A DNA stretch of 64,000 nt from Myxococcales bacterium (GTDB lineage: Bacteria > Myxococcota_A > Polyangia > Polyangiales > Ga0077539): positions 1-64,000 of the forward strand of contig JAAFIF010000026.1 of NCBI GenBank assembly GCA_013298625.1, given 5' to 3'. This document shows, piece by piece, positions 44,474-51,898 of the stretch. The notes beneath the pieces are model-generated. The model had not been told where the DNA came from. It saw nothing but the letters and a program-made list of their open reading frames with translations, and made no database searches. The position numbers were made by a program, and so were the translations under genes. How positions within the stretch are numbered: position 1 is the first letter of the stretch; each line of letters opens with the position of its first letter.

Positions 44474-44479
44474 TAGGAT
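44474..44479 (+). promoter_or_regulatory. -10-like promoter TAGGAT
   Basis: TAGGAT ends 10 bases before ATG 44490. There is no ribosome-binding site, so a short-leader transcript is likely. Confidence 0.35.
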
Positions 44480-44489
44480 TGCGTCCGCA

Positions 44490-45077
44490 ATGAGCGGACG
44501 GAAGAAGGCTTCTGAAATGCGAGACATGTTTCTCGAAACGACTCTGGCCATGTTCGTGAAGCCCGATGCGCAAGAACGCTTGAAGTACTTCGCGGACCAT
44601 GCGAACAGCTTCGAACAGTGGCTAAACTGGGAAATCATGTTTGCGTTTCAGCGCGAACACGAGTGGCCCGAGTACTCGGCTCACCGCGAACTGGCGCTGA
44701 CGCAGGGCGGGTACGCCGACATCGGCATCTACCAAGGCGAGTACGACCCTGAAGCGACTGCCTTGATCGAGACGAAGATCATTTGGAACAACGCGAATCG
44801 CGCGAAGCAGATCGCCAGCGCGGTGGGCGACCAAGAGCGGATTCGCGAGCACGGGTCCGGTGTTGGATGTGTGTTGATCGTCGCGATTGCTGCGCAGAAG
44901 GCTGCCGCAGACTCAGCACTGTATGTTGGAGATGCACGCGAGTTGTTGCGTGATTTTGAAAGAAACGCCGGCAGAAACAGCCGCACGCGCGCGTTGCTGT
45001 TAGAACTGAAAGCGCCACAAGGATCGGGCTGGTTCATCCAGCCCCACCTCGTTGTCGCAGCATACAACGTTGGCTAG
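44490..45077 (+). CDS. PD-(D/E)XK-like putative nuclease
   Basis: A protein of 195 residues. Glu48 lies in WLNWEIMFAF; then YADIGIY gives D77 and ALIETKIIW gives E94-x-K96, the spacing of a PD-(D/E)XK nuclease core, as in restriction and repair enzymes. GC and codon bias are lower than in the flanks, which is consistent with transfer. It has a short leader and shares a four-base overlap with the convergent gene at 45074. A defence role is suggested by the neighbouring second nuclease and IS, but not shown. Confidence 0.6.
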   Translation: MSGRKKASEMRDMFLETTLAMFVKPDAQERLKYFADHANSFEQWLNWEIMFAFQREHEWPEYSAHRELALTQGGYADIGIYQGEYDPEATALIETKIIWNNANRAKQIASAVGDQERIREHGSGVGCVLIVAIAAQKAAADSALYVGDARELLRDFERNAGRNSRTRALLLELKAPQGSGWFIQPHLVVAAYNVG

Positions 45078-45583
45078 CCGAGCAGTCGTTCGGGCGCCAA
45101 CGCCGCGTCGCGCGCTTGCGCGAACGGACAAGGGCAGCGTGTGTTCGCGCCGCCCGCGAGTTCGCGCGGCCGAAACCGGACGCCTGTGGGAAGCTGCTGC
45201 TGCATCTGGCGAATGGTCGCGTCGGAGAGCGTTTCCCAGTGCATTCCAGCGAGCAAGGTGCGGACGTTGTCGTCGTCGTGGCGCTCGTGCCACTCGTTGC
45301 GTTCCAAGAGCTCCACGCCACGGCTTGCAAACACCGCCATGACGAACGTGACGCACGTGAGACCGCTGCCCGAGGGACCGCTCACGAGCTTACCGTCGAC
45401 GTCGAACGTCTGACCGTCGAACGTGAGTCCGTAGGTCGGCGCGATACCGAGTGCCTTTTGTCGGAGAATCGCAGTCAGCGTCGACTGCACCGACTCGAGC
45501 GCGAGGTCGTCGACGTCCTCGCTGATTTCGACCCATCCGTCCCCGAGTTGCACTGGTCTCGCGCCGAGCCCGCGAAACATCAA
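45074..45583 (-). CDS. Hypothetical protein of nuclease cluster
   Basis: A protein of 169 residues. A segment GSGLTCVTFVMAVF (about 92-105) has a buried Cys at the start of a helix, a pattern seen in papain-like/NlpC folds, but a matching His is not evident. There is no signal peptide. It lies 51 bases downstream of the second nuclease gene (45635-46303) on the same strand and could be its partner. GC is lower than the average of the window. Confidence 0.6.
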   Translation of the reverse strand: MMFRGLGARPVQLGDGWVEISEDVDDLALESVQSTLTAILRQKALGIAPTYGLTFDGQTFDVDGKLVSGPSGSGLTCVTFVMAVFASRGVELLERNEWHERHDDDNVRTLLAGMHWETLSDATIRQMQQQLPTGVRFRPRELAGGANTRCPCPFAQARDAALAPERLLG

Positions 45584-45634
45584 GTCGACGAGCGACAGCG
45601 TTTCGCGCGGCTGGCATGTGCCGGTGCGACTCAG

Positions 45635-46303
45635 TCAACGATGCGTACGCAAGGCATGGCGCACAAACTCTCGAAACGCTGAATTCGAGGCTGTCTCTCG
45701 CTGTACGACGTCAAGATCGTGGGCCAATCCGATCGCCCGGTCGAAAAGCAAGGTCCGATGGACGTGTCCGCGCGTGACCCACCCCGAATACGAATCACAG
45801 CTGACGATCCTTGCTGGTAACCAATCGGTCAGTCGTACGCCGACGTACCCGCATGAAACAAGCAGGGGCCGCACTCCAATGTGCTCTTTTGCGACTTCGA
45901 AGAACTCATCCCAGCAAAAACTCGCAAATTTTTCGAGTTCGGCGACATCGCTCGCGCCAAGCTCTTCGGGCTGCTGTCGCTCCAAGGTCGTCTTGACTTG
46001 AATCAGCGCGAGATGGACCAAATCCTTGGTCTCGCGAACACCCCACACGTCTCCCGGAGACCGGCTTCCTGGCGAGCGAGCGGTGACAAACCCGCGGCGA
46101 GACAAGCGTGCCTCAGTGAAACGCTCGCCGGCTTCGCCAATGCGAACATGACTGAGCTTGCCTGCTTCGTGGACTGGATTCCGTCGGGCCCGCGCGTACG
46201 CGACAATAGTCTGCGCAACCCACTCTTGAAAATCGGCAGGGTCGCAAAAATCGAAAACATTTGATGGTGTCATGTTTGAAGCATCACTTTCTATGGAGGT
46301 CAT
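45635..46303 (-). CDS. Restriction-endonuclease-like (PD-(D/E)XK) protein
   Basis: A protein of 222 residues from ATG 46303. After a helical N-terminus the segment RIGEAGERFTEARLSRRGF (54-72) has the lead helix with E60, SPGDVWG has D85, and ALIQVKTT has Q102-x-K104. This is the D...(E/Q)xK signature of PD-(D/E)XK nucleases, like Mrr-type and homing nucleases. It is lower in GC than the chromosome average. It is followed by the gene at 45074-45583, possibly an operon, and lies 408 bases from an IS66 element. Confidence 0.6.
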   Translation of the reverse strand: MTSIESDASNMTPSNVFDFCDPADFQEWVAQTIVAYARARRNPVHEAGKLSHVRIGEAGERFTEARLSRRGFVTARSPGSRSPGDVWGVRETKDLVHLALIQVKTTLERQQPEELGASDVAELEKFASFCWDEFFEVAKEHIGVRPLLVSCGYVGVRLTDWLPARIVSCDSYSGWVTRGHVHRTLLFDRAIGLAHDLDVVQRETASNSAFREFVRHALRTHR

Positions 46304-46711
46304 GGCTTTCTTTGACGCTCCTTGTCTGTAACTAGCTCGGACAATAGGTGTTGCAACTGTTGGATGATGATTTTTTGCATTTTGTCGCCGCAGGATGAGT
46401 GCGCGCATTGGGGCTTGCGAATGCGCCTTGCTCTTGGTTGCGATAGCTATTTGGCTGATGAATCGAAAACCGAAATTCGAGGTATTTCTGCTTGGTTCAG
46501 CTCTGGCCATCCTGTGCAAACGGAGGCCGATGCGTTTGGCGCGTCGTGACAAAGGCGGCGACGGAACGCCGAGGCGGTGCGCTATTGGGGTGGGGCAGCG
46601 GCGTGCGCTAAACCTGCGAAGGATGTCCTTGCCTCCCGAAGTCCGCGGTGACGCCCGCCCAGTCGCTTGCAGGGGGGGGGCGCGAACGGGGCGTCCGCTC
46701 ATCCTTGGCCC
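46304..46711. other. Gene-free, lower-GC region before the IS element
   Basis: 408 bases without a supported gene. A plus-strand frame (46395-46715) begins with membrane-like residues but has no ribosome-binding site and is cut by the IS. A run of eight or more G residues lies near 46671-46680. The left copy of the IS target duplication closes the region (46704-46711). Confidence 0.5.
46704..46711. repeat. 8-bp target-site duplication, left
   Basis: CTTGGCCC directly before the left terminal repeat. The identical 8 bases follow the right terminal repeat at 48171-48178. IS66-family elements make 8-bp duplications. Confidence 0.92.
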
Positions 46712-48170
46712 GTGACTGTTTAGCGAAATGCACGAAGGCACTTGCTCCGAGCGATGACCGGAGCTCCACTCGCGCGTGTGACGCCCGAAGAGCGCATCGC
46801 GGAACTCGAAAAGGCGCTGGCCGAACAGGCAGCGGAGCTCGAGAGGCTGCGCACCGCGCTCAAGCAGAAGGACGAAGCGCTCGACGCCTGGAAACGCGGC
46901 CATCGCTCGCGACCTGGCGGCAAGAAGGCTCAGCGCTCTACCGATTCAGCGCGGCCCAAGCGCGCGCCAGGACGCGCTGCGGGCCACGCAGGCTGCAGCC
47001 GCCGTGCGCCGGCCCGCGTTGATCGTGAGGTCTTTCTTCCGCCGCCTGAGTGCTGTCCGGACTGCGGTTCGAACGTCGATGTGGTCGAGTCTCGACCGCG
47101 CCGCATGGTCGTCGAGGAGCTGCGCGAGCAACCCGCCATCGAAGCGGTCGCCTTCGTTCGGCCGCAGGGGCGATGCTCTGGATGCTCCAAGCGCGTGCTC
47201 GCGCCGCTGCCCGAGTCGCTGGGGGCCAACGCGAAGATCGGCCCACGAATTCAAGCGCGGATGGTCGAGCAGAAGGCTGAAGGACTCAGCCTCGGACAGA
47301 TCCAGCGGGAGGCCGCTCGTCTCGGAGTCCGCGTTTCGCGAGGCGGAATCCAGCAGCTCCTGCATCGCTCGGCAGAAGTCCTTCGGCCGCTGCACGAGCA
47401 GATGCGGCTGCACATCCGCGGCGCGTCGCACCTCTGGATGGACGAGACTCCGCACCGCGTCGGCGCGAGCAACGGCTGGCTCTGGATGGCCCGGACCAAG
47501 ACAGTCGTGGGGTTCGTTCATGCGCTTTCTCGCAGCAAAGACCTTGTGCACTCGATGCTGGGCACGCGGTTCGAGGGCGTGATCCATAGCGACCTGTACG
47601 GCGCGTACTTTACCGTCGAAGGGGCGAGGCACGCGGTGTGCTGGGCGCACACAATTCGAACTGCCAGAGAAATCACAGAGCGAACGCAACTCGACGAGGC
47701 ACGTGAGCTGTACGATGGCCTGCGTCGACTGTACGCGCGCTCCGTGCGAAGCCAGCAGCGACCCGCGACATCGGCGCGCAACGCACGCGCGATCGGCCAG
47801 GATATTCGCACACTCGGACGCGACGAACGACTTCGCGTTCACCCCGACATTGAGCGTCTGCAAGGGCGGCTTCGTCGTCGGGTGCGCGAGTTGACGTACT
47901 TCATCACCGACCCGGCAGCGGAGGGGACGAACAACTTCTCCGAGCGCACGCTGCGGCCGCATGCGATGAGTCGAGCCCGCTGCGGTCCGGCGCGCTCAGA
48001 ACGTGGCGCGCAAACCTACGCAGTGAATCTGAGCGCAGTGCAGACGATGGCTGCGTGTAGATCCTCGTTCGAGACGCTGCTGCTCGAAGCGCGCGCGTGC
48101 TTCTTTCGAGGGCAGCAGTTGTCCAACGCAATCCAGCGTTTCGCGCCGGTGCATTAAGCTAAACAGTCAC
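46712..48170 (+). mobile_element. Complete IS66-family insertion sequence, single-gene type
   Basis: 1459 bp bounded by 13-bp perfect inverted repeats, GTGACTGTTTAGC at 46712-46724 and its complement at 48158-48170, and flanked by the 8-bp direct repeat CTTGGCCC. It encodes only the transposase (46754-48157), without the tnpA and tnpB accessory genes, as in the ISBst12-type subgroup. The perfect duplication and full-length gene suggest a recent insertion that could still be active. The ends were found by direct comparison in this window. Confidence 0.93.
46754..48157 (+). CDS. tnpC: IS66-family DDE transposase
   Basis: A protein of 467 residues from ATG 46754 (TTG 46742 is an alternative). 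It has an N-terminal coiled coil (about 10-45: RIAELEKALAEQAAELERLR), a basic region, a zinc-finger-like CCPDCGS...CSGCS, and a DDE catalytic core: first Asp in LWMDETPHR, second in VIHSDLYGAY, and Glu in NNFSERTLRP near the end. All three are present. The last codons run into the right terminal repeat. It moves the IS by cut-and-paste or copy-paste of the element. Confidence 0.95.
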   Translation: MTGAPLARVTPEERIAELEKALAEQAAELERLRTALKQKDEALDAWKRGHRSRPGGKKAQRSTDSARPKRAPGRAAGHAGCSRRAPARVDREVFLPPPECCPDCGSNVDVVESRPRRMVVEELREQPAIEAVAFVRPQGRCSGCSKRVLAPLPESLGANAKIGPRIQARMVEQKAEGLSLGQIQREAARLGVRVSRGGIQQLLHRSAEVLRPLHEQMRLHIRGASHLWMDETPHRVGASNGWLWMARTKTVVGFVHALSRSKDLVHSMLGTRFEGVIHSDLYGAYFTVEGARHAVCWAHTIRTAREITERTQLDEARELYDGLRRLYARSVRSQQRPATSARNARAIGQDIRTLGRDERLRVHPDIERLQGRLRRRVRELTYFITDPAAEGTNNFSERTLRPHAMSRARCGPARSERGAQTYAVNLSAVQTMAACRSSFETLLLEARACFFRGQQLSNAIQRFAPVH

Positions 48171-48178
48171 CTTGGCCC
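48158..48178. repeat. Right terminal inverted repeat and right target duplication
   Basis: GCTAAACAGTCAC (48158-48170) is the exact complement of the left end at 46712-46724; CTTGGCCC (48171-48178) repeats 46704-46711. Confidence 0.92.
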
Positions 48179-48629
48179 ACACGTCGAGCGATGCGCTTGC
48201 TGCAGACCACCGCAGACGAGTGCCTCAAGCGCTGCCGGCTCGCCCTGCGTCGAGCGCCTGCGGCTTCGTTCGCCGAAGTCGGCGGACTTGCTGCTGCTCT
48301 GGTGACGCGCTCCAGCACGGGCGACGCGCGGGTCTCCAAGGTAGTTGACTGAGGTGCCGCGGATCGCGAGCACCCATCACCGTCTGGAGCGCGCTGCCGT
48401 GTGCCGCCGTGCGTGGAACGACGCCCCGTCGCAGCTCGTCGTCCTCGCAGTCGATCCGCCAGTCGCGCGACGCTGACCGTGGCTCTCCCTCGCATCCATC
48501 GGGAAAAACGACAGTGCTACGAGCGCTCACTTCGTAGCACTCGCGTCCGTGTTTTCCTGCAATCCGGCGATGGTCGCAGCGCGTACAGGCGCAGTCCCCA
48601 AGAAACCATTCCAATGGTTGGAGGTTTGT
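48171..48629. other. Gene-free region between IS66 and the DUF4331 operon
   Basis: 459 bases. A 53-codon frame from ATG 48191 to 48352 (start MRLLQTTADECLK) is the only modest candidate and is unsupported. The region should contain the promoter of the DUF4331 operon, with the palindrome at 48513-48541. Confidence 0.5.
48513..48541. promoter_or_regulatory. Perfect 10-9-10 palindrome upstream of DUF4331 operon
   Basis: AGTGCTACGA, a 9-base spacer GCGCTCACT, then TCGTAGCACT: both arms are perfect. The 9-base spacing is like that of the CIRCE operator of HrcA, but the sequence differs. It lies about 90 bases before the start codon at 48630, so an operator or leader hairpin is likely. No U-run follows, so it is not an intrinsic terminator. 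Confidence 0.6.
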
Positions 48630-49298
48630 ATGCGTACTCGCCATCGTTGGCTCGCGGCAGGTGTCACTGCTGTAGCCGTCCTCGGAGCTGCCTTTGCGCT
48701 CCGAACCCCACGCAGCCACGCTGCGGACCACCTCGATCCGCCCTCGCGCACGGATCCCGCCAACGGCGGATCGGACCGCAACGCGGACATCGCGGACGTC
48801 TTTGCGTGGCATCGCGGCGCGGGCGCGTCGCAGTCGGTCGTGCTCGCCATGAGCTTCTCGGGCCCCAACGCCCCGGTCGCGGGCCAGGCGCTCCCCTGTG
48901 ATCGCGGCGTGCTCTACACCATCCACATCGACAACACCGGCGACGGCGTGTCCGATCGACAGATCGCCCTGCGCCTCGGCCAGGACGACCGCATGAACTG
49001 CTTCGCCCGCTGGGAAGGCCTCCCCGGAACCAGCGCCCCCGTCGTCACCCGCACCGAGCACCTTCGGGACTTCGGCGGCGGCGTGAAGGCCTACGTGGGC
49101 CTGCGCGACGACGCGTTCTTCTTCGACCTCCAGGGCTTTCGCACGACGCTCATGACGGGGACGCTCAGCTTCGTCAACGACCGCGATTTCTTCGCGCGAA
49201 AGAACTCTTCGGTCATGGTCATCGAGGTCCCCGCGACCTCGATCAACAACGGTCAAAACACCCTGCGCATCTGGGCCACCACTGCGCGTCGCAGCTGA
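48630..49298 (+). CDS. DUF4331-family exported protein, N-terminal part
   Basis: A protein of 222 residues. ATG 48630 follows TTGGAGG, six bases upstream. It has a signal peptide (about 1-32). The mature part begins ADHLDPPSRTDP and has ADIADVFAW and YTIHIDNTGDGVSD, which match the N-terminal half of DUF4331 proteins. The C-terminal half is missing here but is recognisable in the next gene. The family is widespread in bacterial envelopes with unknown role. It is the first gene of the operon 48630-51806. Confidence 0.85.
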   Translation: MRTRHRWLAAGVTAVAVLGAAFALRTPRSHAADHLDPPSRTDPANGGSDRNADIADVFAWHRGAGASQSVVLAMSFSGPNAPVAGQALPCDRGVLYTIHIDNTGDGVSDRQIALRLGQDDRMNCFARWEGLPGTSAPVVTRTEHLRDFGGGVKAYVGLRDDAFFFDLQGFRTTLMTGTLSFVNDRDFFARKNSSVMVIEVPATSINNGQNTLRIWATTARRS

Positions 49299-49305
49299 GC
49301 ACGAG

Positions 49306-49311
49306 AGGAGG
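49306..49311 (+). promoter_or_regulatory. Shine-Dalgarno AGGAGG
   Basis: A perfect AGGAGG eight bases before ATG 49320; it sets the start of the DUF4331 lipoprotein. Confidence 0.8.
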
Positions 49312-49319
49312 TACGCACC

Positions 49320-50360
49320 ATGAAAACCATCAAGCGCGCCGCTCTCGCGGTCGTTTCTCTTTCGATCTTCGCGTGCAGCCCGCCGCCGTCGAACCCCGAC
49401 GTCGTCGGTGACGCCGCAGCAGAAGCCAGCACCCCGACGGACACCGGCGTCGTCACCGACAGCGGCGTCATCACGGACACGGGCGTCGTCACGGACACCG
49501 GCGTCGTTACGGACACCGGCGTCGCGACGGACGCTGCCGCCGATGGCGGCGGTGGCGGCGACGCGTGCGCTCGCTACTGCACCGCGGTCACCGCCGCGTG
49601 CACCGGCGCCAACGCCCAGTACGACAACATGGCCGACTGCCTCTCGTTCTGCGCCGCCGCGCGCATCCCGACGGGAATGGCCGGCGAAATGGCAGGCAAC
49701 ACGCTCGAGTGCCGCATCTATCACGCGGGCGTCGCCGTGGCGCAGCCCGCGGTCCACTGCCCGCACTCGGGCCCCTCGGGCGACAACGTCTGCGGCTCGG
49801 TGAACTTCAACACCTTGCCCGCGGCGATGTTCACCCGCGTCGACCGCATGGGCATGCCCGCGGTCTCGACCGCCCTCGTCGCCGCCGCGCGCAAGAACGC
49901 GTACAACGACCAGGACCCCGCGATGGACATGGGCTTCGCCGGCGACTTCATCACGTCGCTGACGGGTCTTCACACCGCGCTCGACGACGATCTCGGCCGG
50001 GCCAACCTCACGGCGTGCAGCATGACCACGATGGTCGGCGGCCTGCCCGAGTGCCTCGGACAGACCTTCGCGCCGGGCCGCACCGTGGCCAGCCTCGTGG
50101 TGCCCAACGATGTCCTTCGCTTGGACCTCTCGGCGACCGCGGGCTTCCCCAACGGACGCAAGCTCGCGGACCCGGTCATCGACGTGACCCTCGCCGTGCT
50201 CTTGCTCCGCATCAACACCGCGGCGCCCGGCATGTGCGGCGCGGCGCCCTGCAGCCCGGCGACGCTCGCTGGACTTCCGCTCAACCCGCCGCGCAACGAC
50301 GTGGCAGGCGGAATGTTCACCGACACGTTCCCGTACTTCCACCCGCCGCACGCTCCGTGA
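49320..50360 (+). CDS. DUF4331-family lipoprotein, C-terminal part
   Basis: A protein of 346 residues with a signal ending IFAC19 (lipobox). Residues about 40-75 are a repeated TDTGVV-type tract. A Cys-rich segment (about 82-165) is followed by the C-terminal half of DUF4331: RVDRMGMPAVSTALVAA, KNAYNDQDP, LGRANLTACS, APGRTVASLVVPNDVLRLDL and FPNGRKLADPVIDVTLAVLLL. The protein before it carries the N-terminal half, so the family seems split over two genes. It is lipid-anchored, probably in the outer membrane. Confidence 0.85.
   Translation: MKTIKRAALAVVSLSIFACSPPPSNPDVVGDAAAEASTPTDTGVVTDSGVITDTGVVTDTGVVTDTGVATDAAADGGGGGDACARYCTAVTAACTGANAQYDNMADCLSFCAAARIPTGMAGEMAGNTLECRIYHAGVAVAQPAVHCPHSGPSGDNVCGSVNFNTLPAAMFTRVDRMGMPAVSTALVAAARKNAYNDQDPAMDMGFAGDFITSLTGLHTALDDDLGRANLTACSMTTMVGGLPECLGQTFAPGRTVASLVVPNDVLRLDLSATAGFPNGRKLADPVIDVTLAVLLLRINTAAPGMCGAAPCSPATLAGLPLNPPRNDVAGGMFTDTFPYFHPPHAP
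49440..49529 (+). repeat. Five 18-bp tandem repeats inside the DUF4331 lipoprotein gene
   Basis: Units start at 49440, 49458, 49476, 49494 and 49512 and encode D-T/S-G-V-V/I/A-T. They form a flexible spacer after the lipid anchor and may vary in number between strains. Confidence 0.85.
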
Positions 50361-50393
50361 TCCGCTCGGTCTGCTTCTGAGCGCGCTGCGCTC

Positions 50394-51806
50394 GTGAAGA
50401 CCGATACAACTGCGCCCGCGAGAATGCCTCCAAGAGCCCCTCTCTCTTCGTGCTCGCTCCTCGCGGGCGCAGTGTTTCTCCTGCTCAACTCTGGCTCGGC
50501 CGCGTGCCGACGCGATCAACCGCACGCCGCTTCGCGCCCCGCGCCGGCGCTGCAAACACAACCCGCGGCCCCCGTCGCGAGGGACGCGTCCGCGCAAGAC
50601 AGCGCCACGGCGACGCCCGACCCCGCGATGGCCGCGGCCCTCGCGCGCATCGACGACGAGATTCGCTCGCTCGAGCGCATCGCCGCGCAGCGCTCGGACG
50701 ACTGGCTCAACCTCGAGCAAGTGGGCTCGCTCTACCTCCGTCGCGCAGCGCTCTCGGCGGACTACGAGGACTACGCACGCGCTGAAGACGCGGTCGCGCG
50801 CGCGTTTCGCGCAGGGCGCACCGTGGGGCCGTACTTGCTCCGCGCGCAGCTCAACTACACGCTGCACAGGCTCGACCGCGTGGGGCCCGACCTCGACGCG
50901 ATCGAGCGCGGCGTGATCGTCCCCCCGACGGTGCGCTCGGCCGTCGCAGAGATGCGCGCCAACGTCGCCTTTCACTCGGGCCGCTACGACGAAGCCCGCG
51001 TCGCGTACGAGCGCCTCGCGCGCGAAGACCGTACGCCCGAAAACCTCGCGGCCCTCGCGCAGTACCGATGGAAGACCGGCGATTTCGCCGCCGCTGACGC
51101 GCTGCTCGCCGAGGCCCAGACGCTCGCGTCCTCGCGCTCGACCGAGGTGCGCGGATGGCTCTGCCTCGTGCGCGGCCTGCTCGAGCTCGACCGCGGTCGA
51201 TGGCCCGACGCGCTCTCGCACTACCGCGCGGGCCTCGCGCTCAGACCCGGCTATTGGCTGCTCGAAGAGCACGAGGCCGAGATCCTCACGCTGCAAGGAG
51301 AGGGCTCGCGCACCCTCGCGCGCTACCTCGACCTGATCGCGCGCACCAACAACCCAGAGTTCATGGACGCCGTCGCGGACATCTACGAACAGCAGGGAAA
51401 CCACGGGGAATCCCAGCGCTGGGTCGCCCGCGCGCGGGCCGTGTACGACGCGCGGCTCGCGCGGTTTCCCGAGGCTGTGGCCGGTCACGCGGTCGAACAT
51501 TTTCTCGCGCACGATCCGCAGCGCGCCGTCGCGATCGCCGAGGCCAACGTCCGCGCGCGGCCCGGCGGCGAAGCGCAAGTGCACCTCGCCAGGGCGCTGC
51601 TCGCCGTTGGTCGACGAGACGAAGCCAAGACCGTGATCGATCGCACCCTCGCGACCGCGTGGCGCTCGGCTGAGCTCTTCGCGACGGCGTACGAAGCGTA
51701 CGCGGCGCTCGGGCAGCGCGCGCGGGCAGAAGAGTTCAAGCAGCGCGCGCTCGCGCTCAACCCGCACGCGATGGACGACGTGCGCGAGCCCGACGCGGGA
51801 CGCTGA
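50394..51806 (+). CDS. TPR-repeat lipoprotein
   Basis: A protein of 470 residues; the start used is GTG 50394, with an alternative ATG at 50424. The signal ends in SAAC near residue 38. An Ala/Pro linker is followed by at least seven TPR-like helix pairs (about 85-460; for example WLNLEQVGSLYLRRAALS, ENLAALAQYRWKTGDFAAADALLAEAQ, AEEFKQRALALNPHA). It should be a protein-interaction scaffold on the envelope and is third in the DUF4331 operon, 33 bases after the previous stop. Confidence 0.85.
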   Translation: MKTDTTAPARMPPRAPLSSCSLLAGAVFLLLNSGSAACRRDQPHAASRPAPALQTQPAAPVARDASAQDSATATPDPAMAAALARIDDEIRSLERIAAQRSDDWLNLEQVGSLYLRRAALSADYEDYARAEDAVARAFRAGRTVGPYLLRAQLNYTLHRLDRVGPDLDAIERGVIVPPTVRSAVAEMRANVAFHSGRYDEARVAYERLAREDRTPENLAALAQYRWKTGDFAAADALLAEAQTLASSRSTEVRGWLCLVRGLLELDRGRWPDALSHYRAGLALRPGYWLLEEHEAEILTLQGEGSRTLARYLDLIARTNNPEFMDAVADIYEQQGNHGESQRWVARARAVYDARLARFPEAVAGHAVEHFLAHDPQRAVAIAEANVRARPGGEAQVHLARALLAVGRRDEAKTVIDRTLATAWRSAELFATAYEAYAALGQRARAEEFKQRALALNPHAMDDVREPDAGR

Positions 51807-51898
51807 GCGCGCTCGTCGAGGGCTTCGTCGGCGAGCCTGACGCGAGCTCGGACGGAGGTGTTCGACCGCACGACTGCGGGCGCTGACGGTCGCCGCGC

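Noticed and set aside
46671..46681. Phase-variable poly-G tract
   Set aside because: A G run is present but it is not inside or before a supported gene.
46395..46715. Plus-strand frame with a hydrophobic start before the IS
   Set aside because: No ribosome-binding site, a random Arg-rich C-terminus, and the frame is cut by the IS ends.
48191..48352. 53-codon frame after the IS
   Set aside because: Too short, with no ribosome-binding site or homology; kept only as a possible small peptide.
48513..48541. Intrinsic terminator
   Set aside because: The palindrome is perfect but no U-run follows, so it was called an operator-like element.
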